A DNA stretch of 31,202 nt, taken from positions 1-31,202 of the forward strand of contig CAZQMF010000015.1 in the NCBI GenBank assembly GCA_964594235.1. The letters run 5' to 3'. Shown here in pieces: positions 1 through 7,324 of this stretch. Position 1 is the first letter of the stretch. The number at the start of each line of letters is the position of its first letter. Position numbers and translations under genes: made by a program. This DNA is from CAYLHS01 sp964594235 (GTDB lineage: Bacteria > Actinomycetota > Acidimicrobiia > Spongiisociales > UBA4744). The notes beneath the pieces are model-generated. The model was not told the DNA's origin and did not search any database. It saw only the letters and a list, made by a program, of their open reading frames with translations.

Positions 1-502
1 GTCGCTCGGTTGCTTTCGTGATACCTATCCTCGAAGTGGCCATCACCTTGCCGGGGATCTCGTCGGCCAAGGTCAGCCTCGCCGGTCCGGTCTCCAAGCT
101 CGTCCCATCCAGGTCCCCCGTGATGCCGAGTGCCTGGCACAGCTTGCCCGGCCCGTCGCACAGGTGATCTTCCCGACCCCGACGGTGTCGCATCACTGCT
201 TCTCCGACGATGGGAACCCCTGCTCGTAGGAGCACTGCCTCTCCTCTTCCCGCCGGACCCGTCACAACGTTCGCACACCAGTGCACCCCGTAGGAGCGGT
301 ACACGTAGAGGGTTCCCGCCTTCTCGAACATCGCCCGGTTGGAGACCCGCAGTCCGCGAAACGAGTGACTGGCCGGGTCCTCGGCGCCATACGCCTCGAC
401 TTCCGTCAGCATCACTTCCGTCGCTGCCTCGTCGATCTGCGTGCGGATGTGGGCGCCGAGCAGTGAACGTGCCACCTTCTCGACCGGCAGGTCCGGGATC
501 AT
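1..502 (-). CDS. mpg: 3-methyladenine DNA glycosylase (AAG/MPG family), 3' end outside window
   Basis: Base-excision repair glycosylase that removes alkylated purines such as 3-methyladenine. The first 167 codons are present and the gene runs off the window edge. The translation starts MIPDLPVEKVARSLLGAHI and carries the family signature TEVEAY at residues 33-38; Glu36 and Tyr38 match the catalytic Glu and intercalating Tyr positions of human AAG. It is followed by DPASHSFRG, YVYRSYGVHWCANVV and DGPGKLCQALGI, all typical of this fold. The ATG at 502-500 overlaps the argF stop as ATGA, so translation is probably coupled. The family is usually about 190-210 aa, so most of the protein is visible. 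Identification is firm; only the C-terminus is unseen. Confidence 0.93.
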   Translation of the reverse strand, partial: MIPDLPVEKVARSLLGAHIRTQIDEAATEVMLTEVEAYGAEDPASHSFRGLRVSNRAMFEKAGTLYVYRSYGVHWCANVVTGPAGRGEAVLLRAGVPIVGEAVMRHRRGREDHLCDGPGKLCQALGITGDLDGTSLETGPARLTLADEIPGKVMATSRIGITKATER

Positions 503-1389
503 CCCACGAGGTACAACAGGAGGGCCTTGAACGTGTGCAGTCGGTTCTCCGCCTGATCCAGGACCCGCGACCTCGGATGATCGACAACGTCGTCGGTGAC
601 CTCACTCCCCCTGTGCGCTGGGAGGCAGTGCAGGAAGATCGCGTCGGGTTTGGCGCGGTCGAAAAGGTCGAGATCGACTCGGTAGCTCGAGAACAGCCGG
701 TCGCGTTCCGCGGCCTCTGCTTCCTGACCCATCGATGCCCACACGTCCGTGTACACGACGTCTGCACCGCTGACCGCCTCGACGGGATCGTTGGTCACGA
801 CGACCGCCCCGTGGGTGCGGGCCTTCGCGACGTAGCCGGGGTCGGGTTCGTAGCCCGGGGGCGTGGCGAGACGAATCTCCATGCCCATCATCGCACCGCC
901 CACCATGAGCGAGTGTGCGACGTTGTTGCCATCCCCCACATACGCAACCACTGCACCTTCTGGCGCCCGATGCTGGGTGATCGTGTGCAGGTCTGCCAGC
1001 GCTTGGCAGGGATGTTCGAGATCCGACAGGAGGTTCACGACCGGTGCCTGCGCGTATCGTGCCACCTCTATGAGGTCGGAGTGGTCGAAGACCCGCATCG
1101 CGATCACGTCCAGGTATCTGTCGAGCACGCCCGCGACGTCCTTGACAGCCTCCCGGGTGCCAAGACCGACCTCCTGCTGGCCGAGGACGACGGGGATCGC
1201 CCCAACCTGCGCAGACGCCAGCTCCGTTGACACTCGGGTTCTGGTCGACGGCTTCTGAAAGAAGAGCCCCACGCTGCGCCCTCGGAGAATACCCTCGACC
1301 GACGTCGGGTCGGTTCTCACCGCCTCCGCGTCTTCGACCACGGAACGGAGATCTTCGGGACTCAGGTCGTCGATATGAAGGAAGTCCAT
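499..1389 (-). CDS. argF: ornithine carbamoyltransferase
   Basis: Catalyses carbamoyl phosphate + ornithine to citrulline in arginine biosynthesis (cytoplasmic trimer). It is 296 aa. The carbamoyl-phosphate motif STRTR is at residues 48-52, HPCQ at 126-129, the ornithine-loop SMG at 219-221 and HCLPAHRGSEV at 254-264, which separates it from aspartate transcarbamoylase. The ATG at 1389 is chosen because a GAGGAGG SD lies just upstream, inside the end of pheT, and because the N-terminus matches the family; a longer upstream reading exists but has no homology. The start is 2 bases after the pheT stop, and the stop overlaps the glycosylase start. No other arg gene is in the window, which is unusual because argF often sits with argCJBD/argR. 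Confidence 0.96.
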   Translation of the reverse strand: MDFLHIDDLSPEDLRSVVEDAEAVRTDPTSVEGILRGRSVGLFFQKPSTRTRVSTELASAQVGAIPVVLGQQEVGLGTREAVKDVAGVLDRYLDVIAMRVFDHSDLIEVARYAQAPVVNLLSDLEHPCQALADLHTITQHRAPEGAVVAYVGDGNNVAHSLMVGGAMMGMEIRLATPPGYEPDPGYVAKARTHGAVVVTNDPVEAVSGADVVYTDVWASMGQEAEAAERDRLFSSYRVDLDLFDRAKPDAIFLHCLPAHRGSEVTDDVVDHPRSRVLDQAENRLHTFKALLLYLVG

Positions 1390-1391
1390 CG

Positions 1392-3779
1392 TCAGATTCC
1401 TCCTCGGAGACGGCCGCCCATCTCGTCGGCGACCGAAGCGATGATTCGTTCTCTGTCCGTGCGCACATCTTCGTTTGTGAGGGTGGAGGTCGGGGAGCGG
1501 AATGTCAGCTGCATCGCCAGGCTCTTGCGGCCAGGACCGAGCACGGGCCCCTTGAACACGTCGAATAGCTCGATTCGCTCGAGGTCGGGCCCGGCCGCTC
1601 GTCGCACCGTGCCAAGCAGCGTGGACGCATTCACCTCCTCTGCGACATCGAACGAAAGGTCGAAGACGATCGGCGGATAGTTGCTCGGCTCGCGGAACTC
1701 CCAGTATGCGTGCGGTTCCACGATCGAGTCCAGGCGGAACTCCCCTGCGGAGACTCGACCAGCCAGGTCGAAGGCACGTACGACGCCAGGGTGGAGTTCG
1801 CCGAATGCACCGACCTCGATCCCGTCGACCCTGACGACGGCACACCTCGTCGGATGAAAGCCCGAAACCGCTCCCGATTCGATCTCCACATCCAGATCCA
1901 TCGCGTCCGCAATCGTCGTCCAAACGGCATGCGCGGTCGAGAAGTCGACCTCGCGGCGGCGAGTACCGAGTATCACGGGTCCGAACTCTCCTGCCAGGAC
2001 GAATCCGAGCGCCTGGGGTTGATGCGGGATGTGCGGGTCCCCGGGATCCGGCTCGTTCAGGAACACCCTCCCGGTTTCAAAGAGCGCAACGGACGGCATC
2101 CCACGACTCGTGTTGAAGCGAACAGCGTTCAGTAGGCCGGGCAGCAGCGTCGTTCGTAGCGTTGACTGCTCATCGCTCACCGGGTTGCGAAGTCGGATGG
2201 CTTCTGCAGGATCTCGACGCAAGGCCGACAGGTCCGAGGGGGCCATGAACGTCCATGTCGATGCCTCCGAAAGTCCGGCGCCCACGAGCACGGACCGCAG
2301 CGTGCGCAGCCTTCGATCACGTTGCTCCAGACCCGTCCCCGGCCCGTGGGGCAGTAGGCTCGGGATCTTGTTCAGGCCGTAGAGACGGCCCACTTCCTCC
2401 ACGAGATCGGCTGGACGAGTGACATCTGGACGGTAGGTCGGAACCGTGACGACGAGCGGGTCGGTACCGGAAACCTCGAATCCGAGTCGGTTGAGTAGGT
2501 GTGAAGTCTCCCGAACATCGAGCGGGACTCCGAGAAGCCGCGCCGGCTCCTTTTCCGGCAGATTCACCCGCCACGGGAGGATTGGCCTCGGGTACGCGTC
2601 ATTCGCTCTCGGTGCGGCTGTCCCACTGGCGAACATGGTCATCAGCATCGCAGCCCGCTCGGCGGCCAGGCCGGGGAGATTCGGATCCACGCCTCGCTCG
2701 AAGCGAATGGATGCCTCGGTGCGAAGCCCGTGCCGTCTGGCCGTATGCATGACGGTTGGCGCGTCGAAGTGGGCGGCTTCAATCAGCACGCGGGTGGTTC
2801 CCGGCCCAACCTCGGTCTCTTCGCCACCCATGACGCCCGCAAACGCGATGACCCGATCTGGATCCGTGATCAACAGATCGTCGGAGGTGATCTCGTGGTC
2901 CTCCCCGTCCAGGGTTCGCAGGTGTTCGCCCTCTCGACCTCTCCGAACGATGATCGTCTCGGACGCGATCGTGTCGAGATCGAATGCATGCAGCGGCTGA
3001 CCCAACTCGAGAAGGATGTAGTTGGTGATGTCGACGATCGCACTGATCGCCCTGACGCCTGCATCCCGAAGACGGAGGCGCATCCACAGGGGTGACCGGA
3101 CCTGTTCGACGCCCCGCACCTCCCTGGCGACGTAGCGGGGACAGCCCTCCGGGTCTTCCAGAACGATTCGAGCGGCGCTCGGGTCCCCTGCCTCCACCAG
3201 CTCGACGGCCGGCATCCTCAGCGGGACGTCATAGTAGGCGGCGAGGTCACGCGCGAGTCCGAGAATGGACATGGCGTCGCCCCGGTTTGGTGTGATCGAC
3301 AGATCGAAGATCACGTCCGGGTACGGCAGCGATTGGGAGAAGTCGGTGCCGATCACTTCGTCGGGACCGAGGACGAGAATGCCCTCATGGTCGTCGCCGA
3401 GGCCAAGCTCGGACTCCGAGCAGATCATGCCGTGCGACTCGATACCCCTGATGGTCCGAACGCCGACTTCGAAATCTCCTGCCAGCACCGCCCCCGGGAG
3501 CGACACTGCGACGATGGCGCCTTCTTCGAAGTTGTGTGCGCCGCAGACGATGTCCTCGACTCGGCCGCCGACGTCCACCTTGCAGAACCGGAGCCGGTCT
3601 GCCCGGGGATGGGCGTCGATTCGCTCGACGCGCCCGACGACGACCCCGGAGAACGGCGGATTCCTGACCTCGTATCCCTCGACTTCATGCCCGAGCGACG
3701 CGAAGACCTCTGCGATGCGCTGCGGGTCCTGTTCGGGAATGTCAACGAACTCCCTCAGCCAGCGTAGTGAGGTGTTCAT
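1392..3779 (-). CDS. pheT: phenylalanyl-tRNA synthetase beta subunit
   Basis: Beta subunit of the alpha2-beta2 synthetase that charges tRNA-Phe; it carries tRNA binding and B3/B4 editing. It is 795 aa, normal for the family. Visible domains are an N-terminal tRNA-binding (EMAP-like) region at about residues 40-150 (VVVGRVERIDAHPRADRL), the B3/B4 region with DITNYILLELGQPLHAFD, B5 with VPTYRPDVTRPADLVEEVGRLYG, and the C-terminal anticodon-binding FDX-ACB domain beginning near REPSNYPPIVFDLSF. The ATG at 3779 overlaps the pheS stop as ATGA, which fixes the start; the frame stays open further upstream but only as a shadow of pheS. Cotranscribed with pheS and argF. Confidence 0.97.
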   Translation of the reverse strand: MNTSLRWLREFVDIPEQDPQRIAEVFASLGHEVEGYEVRNPPFSGVVVGRVERIDAHPRADRLRFCKVDVGGRVEDIVCGAHNFEEGAIVAVSLPGAVLAGDFEVGVRTIRGIESHGMICSESELGLGDDHEGILVLGPDEVIGTDFSQSLPYPDVIFDLSITPNRGDAMSILGLARDLAAYYDVPLRMPAVELVEAGDPSAARIVLEDPEGCPRYVAREVRGVEQVRSPLWMRLRLRDAGVRAISAIVDITNYILLELGQPLHAFDLDTIASETIIVRRGREGEHLRTLDGEDHEITSDDLLITDPDRVIAFAGVMGGEETEVGPGTTRVLIEAAHFDAPTVMHTARRHGLRTEASIRFERGVDPNLPGLAAERAAMLMTMFASGTAAPRANDAYPRPILPWRVNLPEKEPARLLGVPLDVRETSHLLNRLGFEVSGTDPLVVTVPTYRPDVTRPADLVEEVGRLYGLNKIPSLLPHGPGTGLEQRDRRLRTLRSVLVGAGLSEASTWTFMAPSDLSALRRDPAEAIRLRNPVSDEQSTLRTTLLPGLLNAVRFNTSRGMPSVALFETGRVFLNEPDPGDPHIPHQPQALGFVLAGEFGPVILGTRRREVDFSTAHAVWTTIADAMDLDVEIESGAVSGFHPTRCAVVRVDGIEVGAFGELHPGVVRAFDLAGRVSAGEFRLDSIVEPHAYWEFREPSNYPPIVFDLSFDVAEEVNASTLLGTVRRAAGPDLERIELFDVFKGPVLGPGRKSLAMQLTFRSPTSTLTNEDVRTDRERIIASVADEMGGRLRGGI

Positions 3780-4804
3780 CGGAACTGCTCCAGTACTCGC
3801 AGGTCGTTTTCGAAGAAGTGTCGGATGTGGTGGATGCCATGACGCACCAGCGCAAGGCGTTCGACACCGACACCGAACGCGAACCCTGAAATCCTGGTCG
3901 GGTCGTAGCCAACCGCCTCGAACACGTTCGGGTCGACGACGCCGCAGCCGAGTAGTTCGATCCAACCGGTTTGTCCGCACACCCGGCATCCGGTTCCGTC
4001 GCAGTTGAAGCACGACACCGCCATCTCGGCTGACGGTTCGGTGAAAGGAAAGAAGTGCGGGTACATCCGGATGCGACGCCCCTCACCGAAGAAGCGTTCC
4101 ATGAAGTACTGAAGTGTCCCTTTCAAGTCGGCCATCGACAGATGCTCGTCCACCGCAAGGCCCTCGATCTGTGTGAACACCGGGGAGTGGGTCGCGTCGA
4201 GCGTGTCCGACCGGTACACGCGGCCGGGGACGATGACGTAGACAGGAGGCTCGTGCGACTCCATGTAGCGAACCTGCATCGGCGACGTTTGTGTGCGTAG
4301 TAGCACCTCGTCGGCCGGGTCTCCCCAATCCACGTAGATTGTGTCCGATTCCAGGCGAGATGGGTGCGTCGCAGGTGTGTTCAGGGCATCGAAGTTGTAC
4401 GCGGCCGTCTCGACTTCGGGGCCCGAAGCGACCGCGTACCCGAGCGCGGTGAAGATGTCCACCACCTCTTCCGCGGTCTCGGTCAGGAGGTGGTGGTAGC
4501 CCCTCGGAAGCTGCAGGTCAGGCAGAGTTGGGTCCACTCGCTCCACCTCGAGCAGCCGATCCTCGGCGGCTGCTTCCAGCTCCGCACGTCGTGCATCGAG
4601 CCGGGACTTGAGATCCTGGAACGCCTCGTTGAGCATCGCTCCCACCGCGGGACGCTCTTCGGGGGGCAGCTTCCCCAATCCTCGCCGCCGCTGCGCGATG
4701 ATCGAAGTCTTACCGATCAGATCGCGTTCTACCTCGGCGAGTTCTTCGACATCCTCGATCGCGGCGATGCGCGCCGCTGCTTCTTCTCGATTGATCGGAT
4801 CCAT
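3776..4804 (-). CDS. pheS: phenylalanyl-tRNA synthetase alpha subunit
   Basis: Catalytic subunit of class II phenylalanyl-tRNA synthetase, 342 aa. The N-terminal roughly 90 residues form the usual coiled-coil tRNA-binding arm. The class II core shows THPSRLESDTIYV, HSPVFTQIEGLAVD, and motif 3 as GFAFGVGVERLALVRHGI near the C-terminus. A four-cysteine knuckle (CFNCDGTGCRVCGQTGW) sits between motifs 2 and 3, as in many bacterial PheS proteins. The start is ATG 4804 with only a weak SD, 12 bases after the methyltransferase stop. The stop overlaps pheT. Identification is firm. Confidence 0.97.
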   Translation of the reverse strand: MDPINREEAAARIAAIEDVEELAEVERDLIGKTSIIAQRRRGLGKLPPEERPAVGAMLNEAFQDLKSRLDARRAELEAAAEDRLLEVERVDPTLPDLQLPRGYHHLLTETAEEVVDIFTALGYAVASGPEVETAAYNFDALNTPATHPSRLESDTIYVDWGDPADEVLLRTQTSPMQVRYMESHEPPVYVIVPGRVYRSDTLDATHSPVFTQIEGLAVDEHLSMADLKGTLQYFMERFFGEGRRIRMYPHFFPFTEPSAEMAVSCFNCDGTGCRVCGQTGWIELLGCGVVDPNVFEAVGYDPTRISGFAFGVGVERLALVRHGIHHIRHFFENDLRVLEQFR

Positions 4805-4816
4805 CGTTCCGGCAGG

Positions 4817-5416
4817 TTAGCGCGACCCAGACTCGGGGCCCGATCCCTCCCGATCGCGATCACGCCCGTACGCGTAGGCGAGGATGCCTGCTGTGACCCC
4901 CGCGTTCAGACTCTCTACGCGGATGGGAATCGTCACCTTCACGTCGGCGTCGAGTTGGTCCGGCAGTCCGTGCGCCTCACTGCCAATGAGGATCGCGGGC
5001 AGTTCGACGGACCGCAGAATGCCAGGATCGGTGCCTCCCCTGGGCACCGCCGCCACAATCGTGAAACCGCGGTTTCGCAGATCGCTCACATGGACGCCTT
5101 GCTCGATCGTTGTCGCGAAATGCGCTCCAGCCCCAGAACGAAGCGTCTTTGGTGCCCAGGCGTCGGCCGACGCCGCCGTGACTCCGACGTCCATGCCAAA
5201 CGCCGCGGCCGACCTGATGAGCGTTCCGAGGTTCCCGGGATCCGAGAGATCGTAGGCCACCAGGCACGCTCTGGCCATGTGACCCGATGGTGGAATTCGC
5301 ATGACGGCTACCGGGCCGCGTGGGTGCAGGGTGGGTGCGAGGTGCCGCATCACCTCGGCGCTGACTTCGAACGACCCCTCGATGACGTCGTCCTCGAGTG
5401 CGAACACCGACTCCAC
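4817..5416 (-). CDS. SpoU/TrmH-family RNA 2'-O-methyltransferase (start uncertain)
   Basis: SAM-dependent ribose 2'-O-methyltransferase of the SPOUT class; the substrate RNA (23S rRNA or tRNA) cannot be told from sequence. The three SpoU motifs are clear: DPGNLGTLIRSA, LIGSEAHGL and IPIRVESLNAGVTAG (consensus normally has ...VESLNVS.A). The coordinate given is the only canonical start, GTG at 5416, but it has no SD and cuts the substrate-binding domain. Upstream in the same frame the conserved N-terminus continues as NPRIVAAAKLH and LLEGPNLIGAAAAAGYP back to about 5540, and no ATG, GTG or TTG occurs before an in-frame stop. A CTG at 5554 with GAGG 9 bases upstream is one candidate, which would give 245 aa; a sequence error is another. 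It lies just downstream of rplT and 12 bases before pheS. Confidence 0.85.
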   Translation of the reverse strand: MESVFALEDDVIEGSFEVSAEVMRHLAPTLHPRGPVAVMRIPPSGHMARACLVAYDLSDPGNLGTLIRSAAAFGMDVGVTAASADAWAPKTLRSGAGAHFATTIEQGVHVSDLRNRGFTIVAAVPRGGTDPGILRSVELPAILIGSEAHGLPDQLDADVKVTIPIRVESLNAGVTAGILAYAYGRDRDREGSGPESGSR

Positions 5417-5531
5417 CGGATAGCCGGCAGCGGCGGCGGCCCCGATCAGATTCGGACCCTCGAGGAGCGTTAGGTTTCTACGACGGCGTTCCTTCGTCCT
5501 GTGGAGCTTCGCCGCTGCGACGATCCGCGGG

Positions 5532-5897
5532 TTACGCGTCGAGCGAACGCGCAGCGGAGGCCGCCTCGACGAGCTGGGCGAAGGCTGACGGGTCGCTGAC
5601 TGCGAGTTCAGCCAGCATCTTTCGGTCGACGTCGATCTCGGCCGCCTTCAACCCGGCCATCAGCCTCGAGTATGTCGTACCGTTCTGGCGAGCCGCAGCG
5701 TTGATGCGCTGAATCCACAGACTCCTGAATTCGCCTTTCCGGGCGCGGCGATCCCTGTAGGCGTCCGACATGGCATGCATGACTTGCTCATTGGCAGTCC
5801 GGAAGCGCCGGCTCTTCGCTCCCTTGTAGCCCTTCGCCCTGTCGAGTACCTTGCGGTGCTTCTTCTTGCCGTGCACGGCGCGTTTCACTCGTGCCAT
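5532..5897 (-). CDS. rplT: 50S ribosomal protein L20
   Basis: Large-subunit assembly protein, 121 aa, beginning MARVKRAVHGKKKHRKVLDRAKGY with the basic N-terminal arm and the conserved LWIQRINAAAR segment. An AGGAGG SD is placed a few bases before ATG 5897; that SD is made from the last two codons and stop of rpmI, so the two genes are translationally linked. It is the third gene of infC-rpmI-rplT. In several bacteria L20 represses this operon post-transcriptionally; whether it does so here is not visible. The last 23 bases overlap the apparent reading frame of the downstream methyltransferase if that protein starts at 5554. Confidence 0.97.
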   Translation of the reverse strand: MARVKRAVHGKKKHRKVLDRAKGYKGAKSRRFRTANEQVMHAMSDAYRDRRARKGEFRSLWIQRINAAARQNGTTYSRLMAGLKAAEIDVDRKMLAELAVSDPSAFAQLVEAASAARSLDA

Positions 5898-5898
5898 G

Positions 5899-6087
5899 TC
5901 AACCTCCTAGGCGCGACGCATTGCGGCGATCGCCGCCGGTGAGTTCCTTCATGCCTTTGAGTTGACGGAACCGCTTCCGGCTCTTGGCGAGCTTCAGGTG
6001 GCCTCGCCCGGCCCGTGCCCGGACCAGCTTCCCTGACCCGGTACGCCGGATTCTCTTCGCGGCCCCCCGGTGACTCTTGGTCTTCAT
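5899..6087 (-). CDS. rpmI: 50S ribosomal protein L35
   Basis: Small basic ribosomal protein of 62 aa, MKTKSHRGAAKRIRRTGSGKL..., matching the L35 family in length and in its K-S-H-R-G-A-A-K-R-I signature. The ATG at 6087 overlaps the last base of the infC stop codon region (infC ends at 6087). The stop TGA is 1 base before the rplT start, and the terminal Gly-Gly codons provide the rplT SD. It is the middle gene of the canonical infC-rpmI-rplT operon. Confidence 0.96.
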   Translation of the reverse strand: MKTKSHRGAAKRIRRTGSGKLVRARAGRGHLKLAKSRKRFRQLKGMKELTGGDRRNASRLGG

Positions 6088-6725
6088 CAGCTGCTCCTCT
6101 CTTCGTCGCTCTCGCCCGGCTCAGGCACCGACTCGGCGGCAACGATCGCCTCGTCCTCGTCGGCCAGGATCGCCTCGTCCTCGTCGCTTTCCGGCTTCGA
6201 CTCGGTCTGGTGAACGGCACGGCGCCCCGGCGCGAGCACCATGTGCATGTTCCGACCTTCCTGCCTTGGCGTCTGCTCTACCTTCGCCGCGTCCCCGATC
6301 TCTCCGACCAGCTTGTCGATGATCGTGAGCCCCAACTCCGGACGGGACATCTCCCTTCCACGGAACCAGATCGTGATCTTGACCTTGTCGCCATGCTCCA
6401 GAAACTTCAGCACCCGATCACGCTTGATCTCGTAGTCGTGCTGGCCGATCTTCGGCTTGAACTTGACTTCCTTGATGACCGTTCTGGACTGGTTCCTGCG
6501 GGCCTCACGGGACTTCACCGACTGTTCGTACTTGTACTTGCCGTAGTCCATGAGCCTGCACACAGGGGGGTTGGAGTTGGGGGCCACCTCGACGAGATCC
6601 AGTCCGAGCTGGTCGGCGAGCCACAGTGCTTCCTGCAGCTTCTTGATCCCTATCTGCGCTCCATCGGGAGCGACAACCCGCACTTCCCGTGCCCTGATGT
6701 ACCCGTTGACGCGTAGTTCGGCGAT
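6087..6725 (-). CDS. infC: translation initiation factor IF-3, probable AUC start
   Basis: Binds the 30S subunit, monitors start-codon choice and prevents 70S formation. The protein begins xAELRVNGYIRAREVRVV and shows the full IF-3 N-domain (PPVCRLMDYGKYKYEQ, residues 54-68) and C-domain (KEVKFKPKIGQHDYEIK, residues 86-101; FRGREM, 121-126). No ATG, GTG or TTG suits this N-terminus. Instead ATC at 6725 lies 6 bases after a GAGGAGG SD, giving 212 aa. Non-canonical AUU/AUC/AUA starts are a known autoregulatory feature of infC. A second in-frame ATC at 6731 touches the SD and is unlikely. Residues from about 174 form an acidic extension with a duplicated DEDEAI motif. Confidence 0.93.
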   Translation of the reverse strand: MAELRVNGYIRAREVRVVAPDGAQIGIKKLQEALWLADQLGLDLVEVAPNSNPPVCRLMDYGKYKYEQSVKSREARRNQSRTVIKEVKFKPKIGQHDYEIKRDRVLKFLEHGDKVKITIWFRGREMSRPELGLTIIDKLVGEIGDAAKVEQTPRQEGRNMHMVLAPGRRAVHQTESKPESDEDEAILADEDEAIVAAESVPEPGESDEERSS

Positions 6726-6741
6726 TGCGATCCTCCTCAAT

Positions 6742-6776
6742 GAAAAAGACGACAGCAAGCGAAGCCACTGTCGTCT
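6742..6776 (-). terminator. intrinsic terminator (attenuator) in infC leader
   Basis: A perfect 9-bp stem (AGACGACAG with CTGTCGTCT, 6776-6768 and 6755-6747 in transcript order) closes a 12-base loop and is followed by CTTTTTC in the RNA. It lies about 50 bases after the predicted transcription start and directly before the infC SD, so it can only act as an attenuator for its own operon. Hairpin and U-tract are seen; a regulatory role is inferred by analogy with L20/IF-3 leader control in other bacteria. Confidence 0.7.
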
Positions 6777-6783
6777 CGTACCG

Positions 6784-6803
6784 TGGCGCACCTCCGGTGG
6801 CCA
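6784..6803 (-). promoter_or_regulatory. leader hairpin upstream of the infC attenuator
   Basis: The transcript reads TGGCCACC-GGA-GGTGcGCCA: an 8-bp stem with a 3-base loop and one bulged C, placed 7 bases before the attenuator stem. The two hairpins may be a protein-binding site plus terminator pair. I could not find a convincing alternative (antiterminator) fold by eye. Confidence 0.4.
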
Positions 6804-6832
6804 GGTGGGATGGTCTCCACTTGTTCGCCGGA

Positions 6833-6860
6833 AGTATACGGGGACCGATTCGACTGTCAA
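6833..6860 (-). promoter_or_regulatory. infC: sigma-70-type promoter for infC-rpmI-rplT
   Basis: TTGACA (6860-6855) and TATACT (6838-6833) are separated by 16 bases, close to the housekeeping consensus. The -35 box overlaps the ribH stop codon (GAT TGA CA). Transcription would start near 6826, giving a leader of about 100 bases before the AUC start. This marks a likely transcription unit boundary between the rib genes and infC. Confidence 0.75.
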
Positions 6861-7324
6861 TCCTGGTGCGGGATCTGCCCGAAGGCGTCCAGCAACTCCA
6901 GGACGGCAATTGCCGCCTCGTATCCCTTGTTGCCGCGACCGGGAAGTGAACGATCATGGGCGTGCTCGTACTCGTGCACGGTGAGGACGGCGTTCCCTAT
7001 CGGTGCCCCTGTTGTGAGCGCCAGTTGGGACAAACCTGCCATCGCCTGGGTCGCGACATGCTCGTAGTGGTCTGTCTCACCGCGGATCACCGCACCGAGC
7101 GCTACCACCGCCTCATGACCCGTTTCGATCAGGTGCTTGGCCGCAATGGGCAGCTCCAACGCTCCAGGCACTTTCAGGACCGTCACCTCGGCAGTCCCTG
7201 CTTCCTCGAGTGCCTCCAGCGCACCTGCGAGAAGAGCGTCGGTGATCGCTTCGTTGAACTGGGCTACCACCACCCCGATCTTCTTCCCACCTGCCGGCGT
7301 GCCCCTGATCTCATGGACGCGCAT
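6857..7324 (-). CDS. ribH: 6,7-dimethyl-8-ribityllumazine synthase
   Basis: Penultimate step of riboflavin synthesis: condenses the ribitylamino-pyrimidine with 3,4-dihydroxy-2-butanone 4-phosphate. It is 155 aa. The conserved AQFNEAITDALLAGALEAL, VPGALELPIAAKHL, ALGAVIRGETDHYEHVA (with the catalytic His of the ETxHYE motif) and GNAVLTV segments are all present, followed by RGNKGYEAAIAVLEL. ATG 7324 lies inside the last codons of ribBA (14-base overlap), consistent with coupling. It is the last gene of the rib operon; its stop overlaps the infC -35 box. Confidence 0.96.
   Translation of the reverse strand: MRVHEIRGTPAGGKKIGVVVAQFNEAITDALLAGALEALEEAGTAEVTVLKVPGALELPIAAKHLIETGHEAVVALGAVIRGETDHYEHVATQAMAGLSQLALTTGAPIGNAVLTVHEYEHAHDRSLPGRGNKGYEAAIAVLELLDAFGQIPHQD

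Noticed and set aside
130..1230. Long plus-strand open frame (366 codons) opposite argF and the glycosylase
   Set aside because: High-GC antisense shadow: no recognisable domain, Arg/Pro-rich composition, and it covers two firmly identified minus-strand genes.
6726..6860. Extended infC start at TTG 6860
   Set aside because: The TTG is the -35 box of the promoter, the added residues have no family similarity, and the frame would run through the terminator hairpin.
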